Of a stretch of 19,185 nt of DNA, positions 14,682-19,185 are shown one piece after another. Source of the DNA: Treponema sp. UBA7590 (GTDB taxonomy: Bacteria > Spirochaetota > Spirochaetia > Treponematales > Treponemataceae). The notes beneath the pieces were generated by a model. That model saw nothing but the letters and a program-made list of their open reading frames with translations, searched no databases and had not been told where the DNA came from. The stretch lies in NCBI GenBank assembly GCA_002478955.1, contig DLKK01000071.1, forward strand, positions 1 to 19,185, given 5' to 3'. How positions within the stretch are numbered: position 1 is the first letter of the stretch; each line of letters opens with the position of its first letter. Made by a program: the position numbers and the translations under genes.

Positions 14682-16259
14682 TTAAAATTCCTTTAATGTG
14701 CGGTCAATTCTTTCAATTGACTTTTCAACACCAAGAATAAGAATTGAGCCGATAAGCGGAGGAGAAACACGGCTTCCTGTTACAGCCATTCTGATTGGCA
14801 TCATAAAGTCACCGAGTTTTATTCCAAGTTTTTCAGCCATTTCCTTTGCAAGGTTTTCGCTTGCCTCGTGGTCAAGTGATGGAAGCTGCTTTACAAAATC
14901 TTTTGCGGCTTCAAGAACTTCTTTTGTCTTTGCCTCGTCAAGGCGTTTTGGAACAATCTGTTCTTTTGGCGGAACTGCCGGTTCTGTGAACAAAAAGTGA
15001 ACCATTTCAGCGGCATCTGTAAGATACTTAAGACGTTCCTTGATAAGCGGCATGAGCGCAAGCAGCTTTTGTTTTACTTCCGCAGAAGACATATTCATTG
15101 ACTTATCGACACAAACTGGCTCGCCATCATCACCAAGCGCGATTCCTGAATATTCAGGACCGACTTTTGGCGCAGGCTGAGGATTTTCCGGGTTGATTTC
15201 AAGGGCAGCATCTCCTGTTCCTGTAATAAACGGAAGCGTCCACTTGTAAAGCTCCTCATCGCTAAGCATACGGATGTAGTTTCCGTTGTAATATTCAAGT
15301 TTCTTGTAGTCAAAAACAGCAGGAGCTTTGTTCAGATGCTCAAGCTTGAAAGACTTTGCAAGTTCCTCCAGCGTGTAAAATTCCTTTCCTTCCTCGTAAG
15401 AACAACCGAGCATGGCAACATAATTTACTATCGCCTGCGGAAGGTAACCGCGCGCCCTGAATTCATTTACAGAAGTTGAACCATGACGTTTTGAAAGTTT
15501 TTTTCCATCCTGTCCGTTTACCATTGGAAGATGGCAGAATTCAGGATGTTCCCAGCCAAATGCACGGTACATCTGTACATGAAGCGGAGTTGAAGGAATC
15601 CATTCCTGGGCACGCATAACGTGGCTAATCTTCATAAAATGGTCATCAACAATATTCGCAAGGTGATAAGTCGGGAAACCATCTGACTTTAGCAGAACTG
15701 GATCTGGCGAAATATCCTCGTTTTTCCATTCAATGTCACCAAGAATATCGTCATGGAATTTTGTAGTTCCTTCCATTGGAACTTTAAGCCTGATTACATA
15801 AGGTTTTCCAGCATCAAGATTTGCCTTTACCTCTTCCGGCGTAAGATGACGGCAGTTTCTGTCATAGCCAGGAGCCATCTTGTTTTCCGTCTGGATTTTT
15901 CGGATTCGGTCAAGGCGTTCCGCATCGCAGAAGCAATAATAAGCCTCACCTTTTTCAACAAGTTCCATGGCATATTTTTTGTAGAGCTCAAAGCGCTCAC
16001 TCTGGACATAAGGGCCGTACGGGCCACCTTTGTCGCCGCCTTCATCCCAGTCTATTCCAAGCCAAGCCATTGTATCGTAAAGATTTTTTACATATTTCTC
16101 ATCATATCGAGTGCGGTCTGTGTCTTCCAGGCGAAGGATAAATTTTCCGCCCTTTGAGCGCGCATAAAGATAATTAAAAAGCGCGGTGCGGACTCCACCG
16201 ATATGCTGCATTCCTGTCGGTGAAGGCGCATAACGAACTCGAACTTCTTTGTTTTCCAT
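14682..16259 (-). CDS. gltX: Glutamyl-tRNA synthetase
   Basis: GltX charges tRNA-Glu with glutamate, and in bacteria without GlnRS also tRNA-Gln for later amidation. The HIGH-type motif is in SPTGMQHIGG (H19) and the KMSKS-type motif is KLSKR at 254-258. A zinc site C109-x-C111-x24-C136-x-H138 has the same spacing as in Escherichia coli GluRS. At 525 residues it is longer than the usual 470-500; residues about 346-390, rich in Pro/Gly/Asp, look like an insertion in the C-terminal anticodon-binding part. The ATG at 16259 has AGAGG 11 bases upstream and a leader of about 95 bases. Whether it is discriminating cannot be read from the sequence. Confidence 0.96.
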   Translation of the reverse strand: MENKEVRVRYAPSPTGMQHIGGVRTALFNYLYARSKGGKFILRLEDTDRTRYDEKYVKNLYDTMAWLGIDWDEGGDKGGPYGPYVQSERFELYKKYAMELVEKGEAYYCFCDAERLDRIRKIQTENKMAPGYDRNCRHLTPEEVKANLDAGKPYVIRLKVPMEGTTKFHDDILGDIEWKNEDISPDPVLLKSDGFPTYHLANIVDDHFMKISHVMRAQEWIPSTPLHVQMYRAFGWEHPEFCHLPMVNGQDGKKLSKRHGSTSVNEFRARGYLPQAIVNYVAMLGCSYEEGKEFYTLEELAKSFKLEHLNKAPAVFDYKKLEYYNGNYIRMLSDEELYKWTLPFITGTGDAALEINPENPQPAPKVGPEYSGIALGDDGEPVCVDKSMNMSSAEVKQKLLALMPLIKERLKYLTDAAEMVHFLFTEPAVPPKEQIVPKRLDEAKTKEVLEAAKDFVKQLPSLDHEASENLAKEMAEKLGIKLGDFMMPIRMAVTGSRVSPPLIGSILILGVEKSIERIDRTLKEF

Positions 16260-16293
16260 AATAAATATAACCTCTGATAAATAATTTTTTTAT

Positions 16294-16353
16294 TTAAATA
16301 ACCTGCGCTACATCATCATTGCTGACACAGCGCATAACGAACTCAAACTTCAT
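16294..16353 (-). CDS. Possible 19-codon upstream ORF in the gltX leader
   Basis: An ATG at 16353 opens a frame reading MKFEFVMRCVSNDDVAQVI and stopping 34 bases before the gltX ATG. The predicted transcription start falls at or beside this ATG, so it would be leaderless. Its first codons lie in DNA duplicated from the gltX start but are read in a different frame. It may be chance; it is listed because of its position. Confidence 0.25.
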   Translation of the reverse strand: MKFEFVMRCVSNDDVAQVI

Positions 16354-16373
16354 TTTTTTCATTATAATGAATA
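16330..16373 (-). repeat. Diverged duplicate of the gltX 5' end in its own leader
   Basis: Compared with 16226-16267, which spans the gltX start codon and first codons, about 37 of 42 aligned bases match, with one 2-base gap. The best block is 22 of 24 bases (16330-16353 against 16226-16249). The copy contains the gltX -10 box. Confidence 0.8.
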
Positions 16374-16389
16374 AAGCAAGGTTTCTCAA
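16361..16389 (-). promoter_or_regulatory. Promoter of gltX
   Basis: On the minus strand, TTGAGA (16384-16389), 17 bases, and perfect TATAAT (16361-16366). Transcription would begin near 16354, giving a leader of about 95 bases before gltX. Confidence 0.75.
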
Positions 16390-16476
16390 CGGCAATCAAT
16401 GAACTATGAGTGCGGAGCATCCGGGGATTTTTGCATGCCAATTTTCATTCTCAGATAACTCAGAATTTTTCCCAGT

Positions 16477-16653
16477 ACATAGACCATTATAATCTCAGTA
16501 ACAAAATATTATATTCTGTTACTGAAAACATTATGTTTTGTTACTGAAATCATAATATTCTCTTTAACAAAACATTATACTTTGTTAAACAAAACATAAT
16601 ATTTACTTTAACAAAATATAATACTCTTCAGTACATAAAATTTGCGCAGATTA
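16477..16653. repeat. Tandem array of about eight degenerate 22-base units with nested palindromes
   Basis: Units begin near 16477, 16501, 16522, 16544, 16567, 16589, 16611 and 16633. The rough consensus is ACAAAACATTATATTCTGTTA. TGTTACTG recurs at exactly 22 bases (16517, 16539). Perfect palindromes are CAGTAACA/TGTTACTG (16496-16524) and TTTAACAAA/TTTGTTAAA (16563-16589). CAGTACATA occurs at both ends (16473 and 16629). The array lies upstream of the gltX promoter and downstream of the COG2426 gene. Spacing near two helical turns suits repeated protein binding or bent DNA. It is not a CRISPR: there are no unique spacers. Confidence 0.8.
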
Positions 16654-16716
16654 CACAATTTCTTACAAACTGCAATTTTCATGAACAGGATTTTTCAGTC
16701 TGTATTCTTAAAACCG

Positions 16717-17220
16717 CTATCTTACAAACAAAGCCTGGATTGCCCCGAAAGCGCCAAGGCTTATCGCAAGCATGATAATTCCTGCAAGAAGAACTCCACA
16801 GATTACAGCGATAATCGTTTCCTTAAAATTCATGTCCAAAAGACTGGCTGCCAAAGTTCCAGTCCACGCGCCAGTGCCAGGAAGCGGAATTCCAACAAAA
16901 ATAAAAAGAGCCACAAAAAGTCCGCGGCCGGCTTTCTCCTGAAGTTTTTCACCGCCCCGCTTGCCCTTCGTCAAAAAAAAGCTGCAGATGCCGCCAATAA
17001 GTCTCTTGTTCTGTCCCCATTCCAGAAATTTCCGCGCAAAAAGATAAATAAACGGAACCGGAACCATATTTCCTAAAATGCAGAGCGCATAAGCAAAAAT
17101 GATTTTCAAAACATCATCTGATGGCATAAGTCCCATTGCGGTTGCCACAGGAATTGCTCCGCGAAGCTCAATCAGCGGAACCATTGAAATAAAAAAAATC
17201 GCAATATATTTTGTGAACAT
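16717..17220 (-). CDS. COG2426-type small membrane protein (putative small multidrug export family)
   Basis: The 167-residue integral membrane protein has about four hydrophobic segments (around 4-28, 38-62, 100-128 and 135-163). It shows the family hallmark PLIELRGAIPVATAMG at 15-30, with a second conserved patch VGIPLPGTGAWTGTLAA at 109-125. The family (Sm_multidrug_ex) is named for export, but the activity is poorly supported and the fold resembles DedA-like or SNARE-associated membrane proteins; substrate and direction are unknown. No Shine-Dalgarno precedes the ATG; a -10-like TATTAT ends six bases upstream. It diverges from the phosphatase gene across 77 bases. Confidence 0.85.
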   Translation of the reverse strand: MFTKYIAIFFISMVPLIELRGAIPVATAMGLMPSDDVLKIIFAYALCILGNMVPVPFIYLFARKFLEWGQNKRLIGGICSFFLTKGKRGGEKLQEKAGRGLFVALFIFVGIPLPGTGAWTGTLAASLLDMNFKETIIAVICGVLLAGIIMLAISLGAFGAIQALFVR

Positions 17221-17226
17221 GAAAAT

Positions 17227-17255
17227 ATAATAACTGTAAAAATTAATTTTGAAAA
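17227..17255 (-). promoter_or_regulatory. Possible promoter of the COG2426 gene abutting its start codon
   Basis: On the minus strand, TTTTCA (17250-17255), 17 bases, and TATTAT (17227-17232), then six bases to the ATG. AT-richness makes chance matches easy, so this is tentative. Confidence 0.4.
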
Positions 17256-17263
17256 TAAAAAGT

Positions 17264-17291
17264 ATTACAAATCTTCCATTTATGGTAAACT
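17264..17291 (+). promoter_or_regulatory. Possible promoter of the phosphatase gene abutting its start codon
   Basis: ATTACA (17264-17269), 16 bases, and TAAACT (17286-17291) with an extended TGG before it. Only six bases separate the -10 from the ATG and there is no Shine-Dalgarno. Tentative. Confidence 0.4.
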
Positions 17292-17297
17292 TTTTCT

Positions 17298-17747
17298 ATG
17301 AAAAAAATTTTGTTTGTTTGTCACGGAAATATCTGCCGTTCGCCAATGGCGGAATTTATGTTCAAAAAGATGGTAAAGGATGCCGGCCGCGAAAATGATT
17401 TTTTGATTGAATCAGCGGCAACCAGCAATGAGGAAATTGGAAACGATATGCACCGCGGCGCAAAAGAAAAACTTACCCAGATGGGAATTCCTTTTGAAAA
17501 ACGCAAGGCACGCCGCATAACACCGGAAGATTATTCAGACTTCGACATTCTTATTGGAATGGACATGGAAAATCTGTATTATATGCAGCGAGAATGGAAC
17601 AAAGATCCGGATGACAAAATCAAACTTCTTTTGACGTATGCCGGAAAAGACAAAGACATCGCAGACCCATGGTACACAGGAAATTTCAACGAGACTTTTG
17701 ACGACTTGAAAACTGGTTTAACCGCATTGCTCAATAATTTGCAATAA
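17298..17747 (+). CDS. Low-molecular-weight protein tyrosine phosphatase
   Basis: The 149-residue cytoplasmic protein is of the LMW-PTP family, which removes phosphate from tyrosine residues through a cysteinyl-phosphate intermediate. The catalytic loop C-x5-R-S is at the very start: C8 and R14 in VCHGNICRS. The general acid is D123 in DPWYTGNF. The length is typical. Arginine phosphatases such as YwlE share this fold, and arsenate reductases use the same loop, but the DPWY motif and full length favour a phosphatase. It appears monocistronic, lying between the divergent COG2426 gene and dnaE, which has its own -10 box. The lack of a ribosome site suggests a leaderless message. Confidence 0.92.
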   Translation: MKKILFVCHGNICRSPMAEFMFKKMVKDAGRENDFLIESAATSNEEIGNDMHRGAKEKLTQMGIPFEKRKARRITPEDYSDFDILIGMDMENLYYMQREWNKDPDDKIKLLLTYAGKDKDIADPWYTGNFNETFDDLKTGLTALLNNLQ

Positions 17748-17759
17748 AAAATAAATATT

Positions 17760-17777
17760 TATATCAAATTTGATATA
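17760..17777. promoter_or_regulatory. Perfect 18-base palindrome upstream of dnaE (candidate operator)
   Basis: TATATCAAATTTGATATA reads the same on both strands and ends 29 bases before the dnaE -10 box, near where an activator or repressor would sit. It has no loop and no T tract, so it is not a terminator for the phosphatase gene. Confidence 0.5.
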
Positions 17778-17806
17778 GACTATCGCAGAATGAAAGCATA
17801 CACGTT

Positions 17807-17812
17807 TATAAT
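17807..17812 (+). promoter_or_regulatory. -10 box of the dnaE promoter
   Basis: A perfect TATAAT with no acceptable -35 at 16-18 bases. It is followed by AGGAG (17826-17830) seven bases before the TTG start. Confidence 0.5.
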
Positions 17813-17837
17813 TTGGCAAAAAACGAGGAGTATTTAA

Positions 17838-19185
17838 TTGGCAGATATTCATATTTTCGACCCGGCACCGGAAGGAACTCCGGTTTCTAATTTTGTTCAT
17901 CTTCACGTTCACTCTGATTATTCGCTTCTGGACGGCTGCGCAAAGCTTGACTCTTTGATTGCGCGCGCAAAACAGCTGAATATGCCAGCTCTTGCGCTTA
18001 CTGACCACGGAAATATGTTCGGCGTTTTGAATTTTGAGCATATCTGCCACGCCAACGGAATCAACCCGATTGTCGGATGCGAATTTTACTGCACGGAAGA
18101 CCACCAGAAAAAACAGAACACGCGCTACGGAAAGCACAATTATCATCTTATTCTGCTTTGCGAAAACGACACTGGCTACAAAAATATGTGCTGGCTGAAT
18201 TCCCGCGCTTTTTGCGACGAAGATTCGCTTTATTACGGAAAACCGAGAATCGACTTTGAAATGCTCAAGCAGTACCACGAGGGAATTATCTGCCTTTCTG
18301 CATGCGTTGCCGGTGAGCTTCCCCAGGCGGTCATAAACGGAAACATGGAGGACGCGGAAAATGTTGCGCGCCGCTACAAGGAACTTTTCGGTCCGGATCA
18401 TTACTATATTGAAATTCAGGATCACGGGCTGCCGGAAGAAAAAATTGCCGCGGAAGGAATGATAAAAATAGCGCGGAAGCTAGACATTCCTCTTGTTGTA
18501 ACAAATGATATCCACTACATAAACAAGGAAGACGCAGAAGCCCAGCTTGCATTGAACTGCATCGGCCGAAAAACTCTGCTGGATGCCCCGGAAAGTGCGG
18601 CAAAAAGCATGGGCGGGGCAAACAAAATCTCTGAATGGTACTTCAAGTCGGAAGAAGAGATGAAAATGCTTTTTCCAGACATTCCAGAAGCGTACGAGAA
18701 CACTATAAAAATCGCGAATATGTGCAATCTTACGATTCATCAGTATTCAACGCCGGAACTAAAAGGCTGTCTTCCGCGTTTTGAGCTTCCAAAGGAATTC
18801 CAGACCCACGATGACTACACAAAGAACCAAGATGATTTTGTGCGTTCAATTGTAGAAAAAGGCCTGCGCCAGCGTTACCCGGAAATCACCCCGAAAATCC
18901 GCGACCGCGCCGAATACGAGCTTGGAATCATCTTTAAGATGGGTTTTTCCGGCTACTTTCTGATTGTATGGGAATTCATCAACTGGGCAAAATCCACATG
19001 GGACAACGTGAACAATAAACCGAAACCTTACATTCCGATTGGTCCGGGACGAGGTTCCGGCGCAGGTTCACTGGTTGCTTATTCAATGGGAATCACGGAT
19101 ATTGACCCGTTCCGCTTTAATCTGATTTTTGAACGATTTTTAAATCCTGAACGTGTTTCAATGCCTGATTTTGACGTTGACATGG
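17838..19185 (+). CDS. dnaE: DNA polymerase III alpha subunit (partial, C-terminus outside window)
   Basis: This is the replicative polymerase catalytic subunit; the first 449 codons are present. The start is a TTG at 17838, supported by AGGAG seven bases upstream and by the PHP domain beginning about 20 residues later. The PHP domain shows HLHVHSDYS at 21-29, LTDHGNM at 54-60, CEFY at 81-84 and TNDIHY at 222-227, so its metal ligands appear intact, unlike in Escherichia coli DnaE; such domains can have exonuclease activity. The polymerase core opens with IGPGRGSGAGSLVAYS at 401-416, and PDFDVDM at the window edge carries catalytic Asp D444 and D446. It is of the DnaE type rather than PolC, as there is no internal DnaQ-like domain. 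Confidence 0.96.
   Translation, partial: MADIHIFDPAPEGTPVSNFVHLHVHSDYSLLDGCAKLDSLIARAKQLNMPALALTDHGNMFGVLNFEHICHANGINPIVGCEFYCTEDHQKKQNTRYGKHNYHLILLCENDTGYKNMCWLNSRAFCDEDSLYYGKPRIDFEMLKQYHEGIICLSACVAGELPQAVINGNMEDAENVARRYKELFGPDHYYIEIQDHGLPEEKIAAEGMIKIARKLDIPLVVTNDIHYINKEDAEAQLALNCIGRKTLLDAPESAAKSMGGANKISEWYFKSEEEMKMLFPDIPEAYENTIKIANMCNLTIHQYSTPELKGCLPRFELPKEFQTHDDYTKNQDDFVRSIVEKGLRQRYPEITPKIRDRAEYELGIIFKMGFSGYFLIVWEFINWAKSTWDNVNNKPKPYIPIGPGRGSGAGSLVAYSMGITDIDPFRFNLIFERFLNPERVSMPDFDVDM

Noticed and set aside
14651..16432. The 14 bases ATCCGGGGATTTTT occur both in the gltX terminator (14651) and upstream of the gltX promoter (16419), like flanking direct repeats
   Set aside because: In a window of this size about one chance pair of identical 14-mers is expected, and the second copy has no partner arm, so mobility cannot be argued.
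16260..16440. T-box or other known riboswitch before gltX
   Set aside because: No T-box core sequence or specifier-type stem was recognised, and the leader of about 95 bases is too short for a T-box.
16477..16653. CRISPR array
   Set aside because: The units follow each other directly with no unique spacers of constant length, they are degenerate, and no cas gene is near.
16642..17076. 144-codon plus-strand open frame
   Set aside because: It is antisense to the COG2426 membrane protein and shows no family features.
17718..18425. 235-codon minus-strand open frame across the start of dnaE
   Set aside because: It overlaps the well-supported PHP domain of dnaE and has no recognisable motif or ribosome site.

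Overview
The window reads as a low-to-moderate GC spirochaete chromosome, most likely a Treponema of the commensal (gut, rumen or oral) kind. The grounds are a FecR-domain surface protein coupled to a class III adenylate cyclase, an ispE-spoVG pair, and the overall protein style (Lys/Glu/Phe-rich, many GGA/AAA/GAA codons). The genus is inferred from memory of protein families and was not checked by a search. Every gene that can be recognised looks intact, and no transposase, phage gene, CRISPR array or rRNA was seen. The two genes at the window edges are cut: a FecR/repeat protein on the left and dnaE on the right.

Layout. 1-3838 (minus): adenylate cyclase followed, with a 35-base overlap, by a membrane-anchored FecR-domain protein with about four 100-residue beta-sandwich-like repeats that runs off the left end. 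3990-5797 (plus): a tight three-gene set, Nudix hydrolase, DinB-like four-helix protein and membrane-anchored C39-like cysteine peptidase. 5982-7295 (plus): ispE, spoVG, tRNA-Gln(UUG) and a strong terminator. 7337-11381: the arginine genes argJ, argB and argD, bracketed by two inverted copies of a dispersed repeat, with a hairpin-rich spacer between argB and argD. 11391-12875 (minus): secreted S41 peptidase. 12965-14617 (plus): CBS/DRTGG family II pyrophosphatase, convergent with gltX (14682-16259, minus) across a shared bidirectional terminator. 16260-16716: a 457-base gene-free region with the gltX promoter, a diverged duplicate of the gltX start, a 19-codon upstream ORF and an approximately 22-base tandem repeat array. 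16717-17220 (minus): COG2426-type small membrane protein. 17298-17747 (plus): low-molecular-weight protein tyrosine phosphatase. 17838-end (plus): dnaE from a TTG start.

How the genes work together. ArgJ, ArgB and ArgD form the cyclic acetylated route to ornithine; argC is not in the window. GltX and tRNA-Gln are relevant to each other if, as in many bacteria without GlnRS, tRNA-Gln is charged through Glu-tRNA-Gln. Adenylate cyclase and the adenine-nucleotide-regulated pyrophosphatase family both touch nucleotide signalling and pyrophosphate removal.

The most unusual signals are non-coding: (i) several genes (ispE, ppaC, the phosphatase, the COG2426 gene) whose predicted -10 box lies only 6-9 bases before the start codon with no Shine-Dalgarno, implying leaderless mRNAs; (ii) the 22-base-period palindromic array upstream of gltX; (iii) a duplicated gltX 5' end that now carries the gltX -10 box; (iv) small MITE-like or REP-like repeats around the arg genes.
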